A stretch of DNA of 64,000 nt. It comes from Tragulus kanchil. Lineage: Eukaryota > Chordata > Mammalia > Artiodactyla > Tragulidae. The notes beneath the pieces are model-generated. The model was not told the DNA's origin, did not search any database, and saw only the letters and a program-made list of their open reading frames with translations. The stretch spans positions 7,626,001 to 7,690,000 of the forward strand of contig JAIOJX010000004.1 in the NCBI GenBank assembly GCA_022376925.1, read 5' to 3'. Shown one piece after another: positions 10,882-22,840 of this stretch (positions are counted from its first letter, which is position 1; the number at the start of each line of letters is the position of its first letter). The translations under genes were made by a program, and so were the position numbers.

Positions 10882-11440
10882 TCTCTATACAATAGCCAAA
10901 ACATGGAAGCAACCTAGATGTCCATCGACGAATGAATGGATCCAGAAGCTCTGGTACATATATACGATGGAATACTACTCAGCTGTTAAATGCAGAAGAC
11001 TCAGTCCTAATGAAGTCGTTGGCTCTAGAACCTATCATAAAAAGTGAAGTCAGTCAAAAAGAGAAAGACAAATACAGTATACTAACACACATATATGGAA
11101 TCTAGTAGGACGGTCTTGATATCACACACAGGGAACTCATGAAAAAAAAGACAGAGCATAGACAGAGGGACAACGTGGCGAATAAATAGGGAGGGGGAAG
11201 CATGGAGGAAGTAACAAGGAAACCTATAGTGTTATGTGTGGAAAAGATAGCTAGTGTCACAGTGCTAAGGGAATAGGAGTGCTTACAATGGCTTGGGGCA
11301 AAGGTCTAGAGGGGTGGGATGGGGGGATCTGGGCGGGTGGGGACCATGTATATGCATATCACTGATCTGGGAACATACATGTATGTGCAACAAAACTCTG
11401 TAAAACCTCTAAAATAAAGAATAAAAATTAAAAAAAAAAC
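10882..11440 (+). mobile_element. 5'-truncated L1 insertion with 3' UTR and A-rich tail
   Basis: Begins in the end of ORF2 ('aatagccaaaacatggaagc', 'tggaatactactcagc'), continues through the 3' UTR ('gaaagacaaatacagtat'), a G-rich tract at 11311-11343 and an AATAAA-containing A-rich tail. An 11-bp direct repeat, ctaattaaata, lies at 10871-10881 and again at 11441-11451, the expected target-site duplication. Coding content is a broken C-terminal scrap. Confidence 0.9.
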
Positions 11441-11451
11441 CTAATTAAATA

Positions 11452-11559
11452 ATTAAATTTTTAAAATTAAAAATATTTATCCTGCATTGTTTCAGTAGCA
11501 TATAATACTAGATATAACAATATCCGTGTCTATTTTTAAAGTTATTATCTACTCCCCCT
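11452..11559. other. AT-rich unique DNA
   Basis: Nothing recognised. Confidence 0.4.
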
Positions 11560-11650
11560 TCTCAAAAGCTGCAGCTCCTTATTTTAGGTATCACCACAAC
11601 CCTAACACAACCTAGAATAATTTAATTATTATTTGTTGAATGAATGTATT
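11560..11650 (+). mobile_element. L2-like 3' end
   Basis: Ends with 'tatttgttgaatgaatg', the typical L2 terminus. Degraded, about 90 bp. Confidence 0.5.
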
Positions 11651-13329
11651 TTGAATGACAACTGAGATTTTTTTTTTCACACCCCCAGTTAAAGGCTCTC
11701 TCACTTCTCAAGCTCATTGGACAGAAATGACAAGGATTCACATTAGATTAAAAACTGATCTGTTGGCATGGATGTCTAGAAAGCTTTGTGGAAAGAAATC
11801 CCCAGGCCGTATTTGAGACCAGTAGGAAAGAGTGCCATGATTAACTAGCGGTGTTTATCCTGTGTTGGGGAGGAGAGGCGGCATACTATCAACTGTGAAT
11901 CTTCTGTTTTAACACAGGTATTTAGTTTCACCTTGAATATGACTCATCAGTCTTCACTTTGACTTTGATCATAGGTGCCCAAGCCCTAGCTGACAGGCAT
12001 CTTTTTAAGGTCAGGAATTATATGTCCGTGCTTTAGTTTCCCAGTCTGCAAAACAGAATAATGGAATCTTCAAATTGTAATATGAGTGACAGGCGATAAG
12101 GCATTTTCTTTTCTGAGAACATCACCTAGGCCACAGTACATGCTAAAAAGTGTCAGGTGCTTTGGTTACAATAATAGTAATGATGATGACAGTGATGATG
12201 ATAGTGAGAAGGAGGAGGAGAAAAATGTTTTAACAACCTCAGGGTAGGGCCAAATGTTGTCACACAGCTGGTTACAAAATCAGCTATTAAATAAAAGCAG
12301 ATAAAAGTCATTCCACAGGCTTCCTCAGGTCATTCTCCAGGTTCCCTCAGTGAGTTGCTGGGATATATAAGCATTTGTTGTTTGTAGCAACATACTTAAA
12401 AACATGAATCATCTTTCTCTCAGTTTAATGAACTCTTAGCAAAAGATAGAGCAGCACTTTGAGAAGTCTGTTGGAAGCCTAAGCTCATGCCTGAACATAG
12501 CCATTCCACAGGTAACAAGAGTGCCTAACAAAGAAGGTGATGCCTCACCTCTCAAGTCTGGGATGGATGCTTAATGACAGATGGAAGGGAAACTTTCAGC
12601 ACCTTACCTAGGTGAACACTGTCCTCTTCCTTACCATAAATTCCACATAGCACCATGAGAATGTGTACCAAGGGTCCCCCACTGACTGGGAGCTTTCCTT
12701 CTTCAAGCTCCTTGGACAGTGGAAGCAGATGCAGTGACTTTCAGAGAAAAGCCCCAAATGCCCATGTTCTCTCTCTGTCAGAATCACCATAGGCATAAAA
12801 ATGCATCTGCCTTCACCCTAGTAGCTCAGTTTAAAATCTGTTCTACTACTCTTTACCAGACTGTCCCAGGTTGGTTCAAGCACCTAGTTAATTAAATGGG
12901 AGGGCTCACTGCTCCCTGTAAGCCCTTGAGGTATCATCTGTAATTACTCTGCTATTAGGAAATGTCAGGTCTTTACATTTAGGGTATACAGAGTGCATTC
13001 AGTCTCTGAGGGTGGAGAAAACAGTGTTATAATAGAACTACAAGCAACTCTGCTTGGAGAAAGATCGAAATCCCAGGTGGTACTAAAATGCACAGGATAA
13101 AATTCCTTCAGTGCCAATCAAGTCATGTGCAAAATGATATTAATCTTCCACTCTACACCAAGCATAATGCTAGGACATATGTGAACCAATAAAATGAAAA
13201 GAGACACGGCCCCTCCTTCAGGAATCTTATCCACCATTAATGTAAACAAAACAAATTTGGAAGCAAGTCAGAAACTAGGAGTTTCTGACCAAGAAAGAAT
13301 CACACAAATATTAACAGAGCATGGAATCT
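11651..13329. other. Unique DNA with simple GAT/GAG repeats
   Basis: No gene seen. At 12178-12222 there is an imperfect GAT/GAG-rich simple repeat. Sequence around 13170-13290 resembles an old interspersed repeat. A minus-strand 62-codon frame at 12608-12796 has no domain signature. This region is not stuttered. Confidence 0.45.
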
Positions 13330-13339
13330 AGGTTTGGGA

Positions 13340-13545
13340 TTCAGACAGAATGGTCTTTGAATCTGGCCCAGTAGTTTGACTTTGGGCAATATTCCCCCTA
13401 CCTGATTTTCAGCTTCCCTAATTGGCTAACAGCAGAGCTTACTCCATATGGGTTTTATGAGGATTCGACAAGAAAATACATGTGAAATGCTCTAGCATCA
13501 GAGAAGGCACTGAGAAAGCACTCAATATGTCTGTTCCCCCTGCCA
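13340..13545 (+). mobile_element. MIR-like SINE, degraded
   Basis: The order of phrases matches MIR: 'gtttgactttgggcaatatt', a 'ttcagcttcc' segment, 'ttatgaggattcgacaagaa' and 'agcactcaatatgt'. Heavily diverged, as expected for MIR. Confidence 0.6.
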
Positions 13546-13835
13546 GTATTTAATATGTGTATGGTGTGAAGAATTTTTAGATGCTGCAAACCAGAGAGAC
13601 ACAGTTACAGCTTGCATGCAACATATATTCTAGAAGGAGCGAGTGATTTCAAAGATGATAACAATCAACATCATGTTATGACCTTATTTTGTGTCAAGTA
13701 CAACCATAAAGCAAGTCAACAGGTGCTCTCAATATTTTCCCATCAATAAAATTTGTGAAGAAAAGGACAAGCACTGCCCTGTTAAGGATCTTATGACCTC
13801 TCAGGGAAGGTGGTATTTGAGCTGAGGCCAATTTA

Positions 13836-13999
13836 GGAGACGCAAGAGATGCGGCTTCAATCTGTGGGTCGGGAGGGTCCCCTGGAGTAAGAAATGGAAA
13901 CCCTCTCCAGTGTTCTTGCCTGAAAAGTCCCATGGACAGAGGAGCCTGGACACCTCAGTCCACGGGGGTCACAAAGAGCTAGACAAGGCTGAGTGACAG
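13836..13999 (+). mobile_element. Bov-tA SINE, 5'-truncated
   Basis: Sense orientation: 'gagacgcaagagatgcgg', then 'tcccatggacagaggagcct', then 'ctgagtgacag'. The tRNA-like 5' head is missing. Its left 67 bp reappear at 14556-14622 with three differences. Confidence 0.85.
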
Positions 14000-14274
14000 A
14001 TCATGCAAACACACAATACAAAGCCTGCAGAAACCTGCCATGTAAAGATGTGAAGAAAGAATATTCTTCTTCAAAGAATGAAGCAGAATAAAGTCAGTAA
14101 GTGCGGACACTTCTATTAATATTCTAACTTGGTTCTCAGTTTTATGGTATAGGCTGTAGGACTGCGAAGGATTCAGTAAATCCTAGACCAGAGAGAGAAC
14201 AGGAAGTTGTGAGGAGACAAGGGTATGAGCTGGATGTTGAGACTGGGTGATAATTAGAATAGAAGACCTAATAA

Positions 14275-14755
14275 AGTTAGAAAGAGAAAGACAAATACTG
14301 TATTTTAACACATATGTGGAATTTAAAAAAATGGTACAGATGAACATTTTCAGGGCGACAACAGAGACAGAGACATAGAGAATGGATGAGTGAACAGTGG
14401 GTGGGGAACCGGGATAGGATGACTTGGGAGATTGGAACTGACATATGCATACTGCCATGTGTAAAATAAACAGCTAGTAGGAACCTGCCACATAGCACGG
14501 GGAGCTCAGCTTGGTGCTCTCTGGTGACCTAGAGGGGTGGGATGTGGGGTGGGAGGGAGACGCAAGAGATGCAGCTTCAATCTGTGGGTCAGGAGGGTCC
14601 CCTGGAGTCAGAAATGGAAACCAGGAGGGAGGTCCAAGAGAAAGGGGATGTATGTATACATATATCTGATTCACTTTGTTGCACAGCAAAAACTAGCATA
14701 ATATTGTAAAGCAACTATACCAGTTTAAGAAGAAAAAAAAAAAACTGTAATGAAG
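14275..14755 (+). mobile_element. L1 3' UTR interrupted by a SINE fragment
   Basis: 'gaaagagaaagacaaatact' through 'aggaacctgccacatagcac' and 'ctgattcactttgttgcaca' is ruminant L1 3' UTR, ending in an A-run near 14745. At about 14556-14622 the UTR is broken by Bov-tA sequence, after which UTR resumes at 'gaggtccaagagaaagggga'. Confidence 0.85.
14556..14622 (+). mobile_element. 67-bp Bov-tA fragment inside L1 3' UTR
   Basis: 64 of 67 bases match 13836-13902, exactly 720 bases upstream, including variants not usual in Bov-tA ('gcttcaatctgtgggtc'). It has neither SINE head nor tail, and G/A-rich 'gggaggga' text occurs on both sides. Confidence 0.85.
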
Positions 14756-15303
14756 TCACACACAGACGAAAGATGAAAAAAAGAAAAAAAACTAGCACTA
14801 CACACACAGCACTTTAAATGAGGCATCAGAAGAATTTAAACTCACTTTCATTTATGTATATCTATGATCACTCTTGCTCATTAATGGCAGAGTTAAATGA
14901 ATGGTTTAGACATAGAGTCCTCAGCTAACCTACAACATAAAAAATATTTACCATCTGATCCTTTACAGAAGAAGATTCCCAAGGCCTGATTTAGAGAATA
15001 CAAAGCACATTTAAATAAGTAATACTGTTGGGCCCTCAAGCAGATTCGCCAAGGTGGGTGTTACTGGAAAGCCTACGAATGGCACAGAAGTCCAATGACA
15101 TCCACCTTGGTTTTTTGCCAAAACTTGGGGTATAGCTAAAGGTGTCTGCTTGGCATCCATTGAATCCTGCTTGAATGTGAAGGAATTAACTGGGTGTCTG
15201 AAGGGGTTTTCACATAAAATACCTAAGAAGGTCTTCTTTCCTTTATAGACAAGGAAATTAAAGACTTATAGTAGCTTAAAGCTGACAACCACGAGTTTCA
15301 TGC
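14756..15303. other. Unique DNA, copy 1 of duplication 5
   Basis: Starts with a short A/C-rich simple stretch; otherwise nothing recognised. The same sequence recurs at 15863-16410, where a minus-strand frame (16117-16320) shows no known domain. Confidence 0.45.
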
Positions 15304-15380
15304 CTTTTTTAGTTGTGAGGAGACAAGGGTATGAGCTGGATGTTGAGACTGGGTGATAATTAGAATAGAAGACCTAATAA

Positions 15381-15862
15381 AGTTAGAAAGAGAAAGACAA
15401 ATACTGTATTTTAACACATATGTGGAATTTAAAAAAATGGTACAGATGAACATTTTCAGGGCGACAACAGAGACAGAGACATAGAGAATGGATGAGTGAA
15501 CAGTGGGTGGGGAACCGGGATAGGATGACTTGGGAGATTGGAACTGACATATGCATACTGCCATGTGTAAAATAAACAGCTAGTAGGAACCTGCCACATA
15601 GCACGGGAGATCAGCTTGGTGCTCTCTGGTGACCTAGAGGGGTGGGATGTGGGGTGGGAGGGAGACGCAAGAGATGCAGCTTCAATCTGTGGGTCAGGAG
15701 GGTCCCCTGGAGTCAGAAATGGAAACCAGGAGGGAGGTCCAAGAGAAAGGGGATGTATGTATACATATATCTGATTCACTTTGTTGCACAGCAAAAACTA
15801 GCATAATATTGTAAAGCAACTATACCAGTTTAAGAAGAAAAAAAAAAAAACTGTAATGAAGT
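15381..15862 (+). mobile_element. L1 3' UTR with SINE fragment, duplicate
   Basis: Copy of 14275-14755 inside duplication 5. The embedded Bov-tA fragment is at about 15661-15728. Confidence 0.85.
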
Positions 15863-16410
15863 CACACACAGACGAAAGATGAAAAAAAGAAAAAAAACTA
15901 GCACTACACACACAGCACTTTAAATGAGGCATCAGAAGAATTTAAACTCACTTTCATTTATGTATATCTATGATCACTCTTGCTCATTAATGGCAGAGTT
16001 AAATGAATGGTTTAGACATAGAGTCCTCAGCTAACCTACAACATAAAAAATATTTACCATCTGATCCTTTACAGAAGAAGATTCCCAAGGCCTGATTTAG
16101 AGAATACAAAGCACATTTAAATAAGTAATACTGTTGGGCCCTCAAGCAGATTCGCCAAGGTGGGTGTTACTGGAAAGCCTACGAATGGCACAGAAGTCCA
16201 ATGACATCCACCTTGGTTTTTTGCCAAAACTTGGGGTATAGCTAAAGGTGTCTGCTTGGCATCCATTGAATCCTGCTTGAATGTGAAGGAATTAACTGGG
16301 TGTCTGAGAGGGGTTTTCACATAAAATACCTAAGAAGGTCTTCTTTCCTTTATAGACAAGGAAATTAAAGACTTATAGTAGCTTAAAGCTGACAACCACG
16401 AGTTTCATGC

Positions 16411-16584
16411 TCTTTTCTCTCAAGATGCCACAAGTGATCTCAAATCTGGAGTGCCCCTCCAATAGCCCACACCAAATCCGAGGTATGAAGGGTGACTTCT
16501 TTCCTTGTCTTTATCAAAGTCTCAGCCAAACCTCCCCATGATTCTGACACATGGTCCTAATTAATCACCATATGGCACTACTTC
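16411..16584. other. Unique DNA between duplications 5 and 6
   Basis: No feature recognised. Confidence 0.4.
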
Positions 16585-16929
16585 TGCTGGACCTCCTGCT
16601 CTTGCCCTTCCACAACTCTGTTCAGTTCTGGGAAGACACAGGGGAGGTGTGCTTATTAATGATCATTCCCAGTCAGTGATTACTGGAAGCCCCATAGTGA
16701 GACACAATGTTATGACCTCTGGGAACTTCGTAAATGTTAGTCTTCCATCTATTCAATCTCATAGAAAGGCAAATATCCTACTATTCATAGGTTAATTGCT
16801 CTTATGTGCATATCTGGAAATCTTAGTTAAGAGAAAAAGTATTCTCAAATATTGTATATATCAAAGATAAAATAATATGTCATCAGGGACAGTAGTCTCA
16901 GAAGTCTGAGTAATTCAAGGCTGCAGTAA

Positions 16930-17180
16930 AATAGGTAGTTAGGACTTTGGACTGTGGAGACACTGCTTGCTGAGTTCAAGTCCTGCTTTTCTACTAACCA
17001 GTTTTATGGCCAAGGACAAGTTACAAAATCATTTTTAGTTACAATTATTTCACTTGGTGAAATAGGAATAATGCTATTATGTATTTCAAAGGATAACAGG
17101 ATAACATGGTCTACAGGAATCAGAACAAATTGTGTCAAGTGTTTACAAGAGTCCTTGGTAACAGAAAACACTTGGTAAAA
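16930..17180 (+). mobile_element. MIR-like SINE, degraded
   Basis: Sequence order 'actttggactgtggagacac', 'gagttcaagtcctgct', 'gccaaggacaagttac', 'ggtgaaataggaataatgct' follows the MIR plan. A 74-codon frame here is not a gene. Confidence 0.6.
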
Positions 17181-17204
17181 GAAGAAAATGATGCTAGTAC
17201 AAGT

Positions 17205-17405
17205 GATGTGGCAGAGTCTACTCTAGCCATGGTCAACCAGATGACTCTGTGCAAGGCACTGAACCCTTGAAACCTCAGCTGATTCATCTGTAAGACAAGA
17301 ACAATAATATTCCTAGCTTTCAGAGTTTCTGTGAAGACTAAATGACCTAAGGAGAGATAAAGTACTTAGCAAAGATTCTGAGCATTTATTAATGGCTCAT
17401 TATAT
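17205..17405 (+). mobile_element. Second MIR-like SINE
   Basis: 'ctgtgcaaggcactgaaccc', 'cctcagctgattcatctgta' and 'tctgtgaagactaaatgacc' match the MIR middle and 3' half. Confidence 0.6.
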
Positions 17406-17989
17406 GTCACTAGATAAAACAAACCCAACAAAAGTATTAATACTTGCCTGGCCAAGCTCATACAACTCTTTGAAAAATTTTAAAAAAACTATGAAAATTA
17501 AAATGGTTTCAACACACTAGACAGCATTGCATATATTGCAGATTGTCAGAATGACCACCCAGTCAAGGAAGCCAGTCTAATGTCTGTTTACTTGGCCTGT
17601 GATTTGCAGGTCATTCATGAGAGTTGGATGCTTTAGTGGCCAGGTGCTGGACCTCCTGCTCTTGCCCTTCCACAACTCTGTTCAGTTCTGGGAAGACACA
17701 GGGGAGGTGTGCTTATTAATGATCATTCCCAGTCAGTGATTACTGGAAGCCCCATAGTGAGACACAATGTTATGACCTCTGGGAACTTCGTAAATGTTAG
17801 TCTTCCATCTATTCAATCTCATAGAAAGGCAAATATCCTACTATTCATAGGTTAATTGCTCTTATGTGCATATCTGGAAATCTTAGTTAAGAGAAAAAGT
17901 ATTCTCAAATATTGTATATATCAAAGATAAAATAATATGTCATCAGGGACAGTAGTCTCAGAAGTCTGAGTAATTCAAGGCTGCAGTAA

Positions 17990-18240
17990 AATAGGTAGTT
18001 AGGACTTTGGACTGTGGAGACACTGCTTGCTGAGTTCAAGTCCTGCTTTTCTACTAACCAGTTTTATGGCCAAGGACAAGTTACAAAATCATTTTTAGTT
18101 ACAATTATTTCACTTGGTGAAATAGGAATAATGCTATTATGTATTTCAAAGGATAACAGGATAACATGGTCTACAGGAATCAGAACAAATTGTGTCAAGT
18201 GTTTACAAGAGTCCTTGGTAACAGAAAACACTTGGTAAAA
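17990..18240 (+). mobile_element. MIR-like SINE, duplicate
   Basis: Copy of 16930-17180 within duplication 6. Confidence 0.6.
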
Positions 18241-18264
18241 GAAGAAAATGATGCTAGTACAAGT

Positions 18265-18467
18265 GATGTGGCAGAGTCTACTCTAGCCATGGTCAACCAG
18301 ATGACTCTGTGCAAGGCACTGAACCCTTGAAACCTCAGCTGATTCATCTGTAAGACAAGAACAATAATATTCCCTAGCTTTCAGAGTTTCTGTGAAGACT
18401 AAATGACCTAAGGAGAGATAAAGTACTTAGCAAAGATTCTGAGCATTTATTAATGGCTCATTATATG
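18265..18467 (+). mobile_element. Second MIR-like SINE, duplicate
   Basis: Copy of 17205-17405 within duplication 6, with an extra C. Confidence 0.6.
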
Positions 18468-18710
18468 TCACTAGATAAAAACAAACCCAACAAAAGTATT
18501 AATACTTGCCTGGCCAAGCTCATACAACTCTTTGAAAAATTTTAAAAAAACTATGAAAATTAAAATGGTTTCAACACACTAGACAGCATTGCATATATTG
18601 CAGATTGTCAGAATGACCACCCAGTCAAGGAAGCCAGTCTAATGTCTGTTTACTTGGCCTGTGATTTGCAGGTCATTCATGAGAGTTGGATGCTTTAGTG
18701 GCCAGGTGCT

Positions 18711-19025
18711 AAGTGAAGAGTTGGGATTAATTAACCTGTGATATATGACTTTTAATTATTGTTCTCAAGTCTCATCTTATATTTGCCAGTGACTCTTAAG
18801 AAGCCATATGGCTGAGCAAAAGCATTTGGGACAGAAACATATTGGCAGAGAGACTCTTCTGTGTGATTTCACTTCCCTGATTAGGTTTATGTAGAGAGAA
18901 GATGGTTGCCACTGAGCTGAAGGCTGGTTATTTTACAGACTGGAAATTCAGGCTTTGGAATTCACATCCAACCCACATGTTGTACTACACATACATGTGT
19001 ATGCAAAAGCTCACACAAGACAATA
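18711..19025. other. Unique DNA
   Basis: No feature recognised. Confidence 0.4.
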
Positions 19026-19029
19026 TTCT

Positions 19030-19235
19030 AGGCAGCAGCATGGCATAGAAGAGAGAATGTGGACTCTGATGTCAAACATGATTCCATTATCAATAGCTTT
19101 ATGAACTTAGATAAGTCACTGGGTCTTGCCGTGCCTCAAATGCTTCACTTAAATAATCAGATCTACTTGGGAGGATTGTGGCAAGACTGAAAGCTGAAAT
19201 ATTTAGACAACTATCCAGAATTGATAATCAATGCA
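19030..19235 (+). mobile_element. MIR-like SINE
   Basis: 'cagcagcatggcatagaaga', 'gtggactctgatgtcaaac' and 'ttagataagtcactgggtc' follow the MIR order. Confidence 0.65.
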
Positions 19236-19279
19236 TGGTTATAGATAGTTGAATAACATAAATTATTACATGAGCCCTG

Positions 19280-19395
19280 TCATTTTTATGTGACCCCAAG
19301 TCACTTACTTGAGTCTCAAATTCATCATTTAGAAAATGGAGCTAATATATCTATTCCATGGATTGCTTTAAATAATTTTAACCAATACATGAAAT
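19280..19395 (+). mobile_element. MIR 3' portion
   Basis: 'ccaagtcacttacttgagtc', 'catcatttagaaaatggagc' and a final 'accaatacatg' resemble the second half of MIR. Confidence 0.55.
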
Positions 19396-19400
19396 TAAAA

Positions 19401-19887
19401 GATGCTTGCTCCTTGGAAGAAAAGCTATGACAAGCTTAGCATACTAAAAAGCAAGGACATCATTTTGCCAAAAACAGTTCATATAGTCAAAGCTATGGTT
19501 TTTCCAGGAGTCGTGTATGAATGTGAGAGCTGGGCCATAAAGAAGACTGTGCACCGAAGAATTGATATTTCAAACTTTGGTGATGGAGAAGACTCTTGAG
19601 AGTCCCTTGGACTGGAAGGAGATCAAACCAGTCAATCCTAAAGAAAATCAACCCTAAATATTCATTGGAAGGACTGATGCTGAAGTTCCAATACTTTGGC
19701 CAACTGATGTGAAGAGACGACTCATTGGAAAAGACTCCGATGTTGGGAAAACTAGAAGGCAGAAGGAGAAGGGGACAAGAGAGGATTAGATGGTTGGGTG
19801 AGAAGCTCTGGGAGATGGTGAAGCCTGGTGTGCTGTAGTCCATGGGGTCACAAATAGTCGATCACGACTGAGCAAATGAACTGAACA
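19401..19887 (+). mobile_element. BovB LINE 3' end, 5'-truncated
   Basis: About 490 bp. The conceptual product of 19402-19599 reads through SILKS-KDI-LPK, VKAMVFPGVVYECESWAIKK and RRID, the C-terminal part of the BovB reverse transcriptase. A stop/frame break follows 'gatggagaagactcttga'. The tail ends with 'tcacgactgagcaaatgaac'. Independent of the BovB at 2594, which is shorter and differently diverged. Confidence 0.92.
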
Positions 19888-19918
19888 AATATCTATGGTA
19901 CATTTTCTCTGTAGCAGG

Positions 19919-22066
19919 TTCAGTGGTAATTACAAGGAACACAATGATAAACACTAAAAGCACAGTCCTTTCCCTAATGGTGTTAGAGTCCAAGAAAAGA
20001 GAAGCATTTAATAAGAGTAAATGTAGGGACTATCAGCATTCAGTTCAAGATGGCGGAGAAGAAGGATGTGTGCACGTCTCCTTCTGCAAAAGAACCAAAA
20101 TCACAAACAGCTGTTAAACAACCATCAACAGGAGGACAGTGGGACCTACCAAAGACAAAGAAGATGGCTCAGTGAGACTGTAGGAGGGGTACAATAACAG
20201 TAAGATCAAATCCCATACACACGGGTGGGTGACGCACGAACTGGAGAATAATAATACCAAGAAGTTCTCCCACTGTTGTGAAGGTTCAGAACCCCATGTC
20301 AGGCTTTTCAGTCTGGGGACCCAACAAAGAGACTGGGAATATCCAGGAAATCTGATTTTGAGGGCCAGCAGTATTTGATTATAAGACTTCTACAGGACTA
20401 GGGGAAACAGAGTCCAGTCTTGGAGGACACAAACAAAACCTTGCATGCACCAAGACTCAGAGGAAAGGAGCAGTGACTTCACAACAAACTAAACCAAGTC
20501 TCTGCTAGTGTTGGAGGGTCTCCTGTGGAGGCGTGGGTTGTCAGCGTCTCACCACAGGGATGGGGGACTGGCAGCAACTGTCTGAGAAGGTTGCCTTTGG
20601 CATGAAACCTCTTGGAGGTCACCATTGACACAACATAGAGTCCTGTAGACCATAGGGCTGGGTTCCCTCAGGCTAAAACACTGCTAGGGAGGGAGTACAG
20701 CCCCACTCATCAGCAGATAATTGGATTAAAGCTTTACCAAGCAAAGCCCTGCCCACCAGAGCAAGAGCCAGTTTTTCCCACTACTAGGCGCTCCCATCAG
20801 GAAGCTTATAGACCCTTAGCTTCCTTAAGAAGCAAGAACCATAATCCCACAGCAACTCAAACAAAACCATACTACAGAAAGTTAGTCACCATGAAAAAAT
20901 AGAAAGTTATATCCCAGATGAAAGGGCAAGATAAAACCCCAGAAAATACTACTAAATGAAGTGGAGATAGGCAACCTTCCAGAAAAGAATTCAGTGGTAA
21001 TTACAAGGAACACAATGATAAACACTAAAAGCACAGTCCTTTCCCTAATGGTGTTAGAGTCCAAGAAAAGAGAAGCATTTAATAAGAGTAAATGTAGGGA
21101 CTATCAGCATTCAGTTCAAGATGGCGGAGAAGAAGGATGTGTGCACGTCTCCTTCTGCAAAAGAACCAAAATCACAAACAGCTGTTAAACAACCATCAAC
21201 AGGAGGACAGTGGGACCTACCAAAGACAAAGAAGATGGCTCAGTGAGACTGTAGGAGGGGTACAATAACAGTAAGATCAAATCCCATACACACGGGTGGG
21301 TGACGCACGAACTGGAGAATAATAATACCAAGAAGTTCTCCCACTGTTGTGAAGGTTCAGAACCCCATGTCAGGCTTTTCAGTCTGGGGACCCAACAAAG
21401 AGACTGGGAATATCCAGGAAATCTGATTTTGAGGGCCAGCAGTATTTGATTATAAGACTTCTACAGGACTAGGGAAACAGAGTCCAGTCTTGGAGGACAC
21501 AAACAAAACCTTGCATGCACCAAGACTCAGAGGAAAGGAGCAGTGACTTCACAACAAACTAAACCAAGTCTCTGCTAGTGTTGGAGGGTCTCCTGTGGAG
21601 GCGTGGGTTGTCAGCGTCTCACCACAGGGATGGGGGACTGGCAGCAACTGTCTGAGAAGGTTGCCTTTGGCATGAAACCTCTTGGAGGTCACCATTGACA
21701 CAACATAGAGTCCTGTAGACCATAGGGCTGGGTTCCCTCAGGCTAAAACACTGCTAGGGAGGGAGTACAGCCCCACTCATCAGCAGATAATTGGATTAAA
21801 GCTTTACCAAGCAAAGCCCTGCCCACCAGAGCAAGAGCCAGTTTTTCCCACTACTAGGCGCTCCCATCAGGAAGCTTATAGACCCTTAGCTTCCTTAAGA
21901 AGCAAGAACCATAATCCCACAGCAACTCAAACAAAACCATACTACAGAAAGTTAGTCACCATGAAAAAATAGAAAGTTATATCCCAGATGAAAGGGCAAG
22001 ATAAAACCCCAGAAAATACTACTAAATGAAGTGGAGATAGGCAACCTTCCAGAAAAAGAATTCAGA
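19919..22066 (+). repeat. Tandem near-identical duplication 7 (about 1.08 kb x2)
   Basis: Copy 1 is 19919-20994 and copy 2 is 20990-22066, joined at TTCAG shared by both ends. Spacing is 1071, then 1070 after a G-run loses one base (about 20400 versus 21471); a further A-run change (AAAA/AAAAA) occurs just before the end. The unit contains the L1 5' region. Confidence 0.95.
20035..20994 (+). mobile_element. L1 5' UTR, copy 1 (cut by duplication junction)
   Basis: Starts near 'gttcaagatggcggagaaga', a typical ruminant L1 5' end. Continues through non-coding 5' UTR to the beginning of ORF1 ('ggcaaccttccagaaaagaa'), where copy 2 of duplication 7 starts again. The join makes an artificial chimeric frame at 20961-21188. 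Confidence 0.85.
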
Positions 22067-22840
22067 ATAGTGACAGTGAATATGATTCAGGATCTTGGAA
22101 ATAGAGTAGAGGCAAAGATTGAGAAGATGCAAGAAATGTTTACCAATGATCTAGAAGCACTAAAGAACAAACAAACAGAGATGAATAATGTACTAGAAGG
22201 AATTAATAGCAGAATGACTGAGGCAGAAGCACAGAAAAATGATCTGGAGGACAGAATGTTGGAAATCACTGCCACAGAACAGAATGAAGAAAAAGGAATG
22301 AAAAGAAATAAAGACAGCCGAGATCTCTGGGACAACAATAAACACACAAACATTTGCATTATAGGGATCCCATAAGGAGAAGAGAGAAAGGACCTGAGAA
22401 AATACATGAAGAGACAATAACTGAAAACTTCTCTAATAGGGAAAGGAAATAATCAACCAAGTCCAGGAAGCACAGAGATTTCCATGCTGGATAAACCCAA
22501 GAAGGTACACACTGATACACATAGCAATCAAACTGACAAAACTTAAAGACAGTGATAAAATATTAAAAGCAACAAAGGAACAACAACAAATAATATACAA
22601 AGGAACTCCCATTAGGCTATCAGCTGATTTCTGGAAAGAAACTCTACAAGTCAGACAGGAATGGCATGATATATTTAAAGTGATGGAAGGGAAGAACCTG
22701 CAAACAAGAATACTCTACCCAGCAAGACTTCCCTTCAGATTTGATGGAGAAATCAAAAGCTTTCCAGACAAGCAAAATTAAGAGAATTCAGCACCACCAA
22801 AACAGCTTTGCAACAAATGATAAAGGAATTTCTCTAGGCA
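22031..22840 (+). pseudogene. L1 ORF1p remnant, copy 1
   Basis: The readable part (22031-22375) gives a coiled-coil-like N-terminal half with EFRIVTV, MIQDLGNRVEAKIEKMQE and LWDNNKHTNICIIGIP, typical of mammalian L1 ORF1p. The frame then meets a TAA at 22373-22375 where ORF1p normally continues, with frame disruption soon after. Downstream DNA still resembles the ORF1p RRM/C-terminal region up to about 22830. In the cell ORF1p binds L1 RNA as a trimer; this copy cannot make the full protein. Confidence 0.85.

Larger units (their letters stand above)
14205..16410 (+). repeat. Tandem near-identical duplication 5 (about 1.10 kb x2)
   Basis: Copy 1 is 14205-15303 and copy 2 is 15311-16410. Spacing goes 1106 to 1107 through small changes (a GGGG/GGG change near 14498, an A-run of 12 versus 13, a GA insertion near 16306). 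Junction filler at 15304-15310 is a T-rich shadow of the true continuation. Confidence 0.95.
16585..18710 (+). repeat. Tandem near-identical duplication 6 (about 1.06 kb x2)
   Basis: Copy 1 is 16585-17648 and copy 2 is 17645-18710, overlapping by TGCT. Spacing increases from 1060 to 1062 because copy 2 has one extra C near 18373 and one extra A near 18480. Confidence 0.95.
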
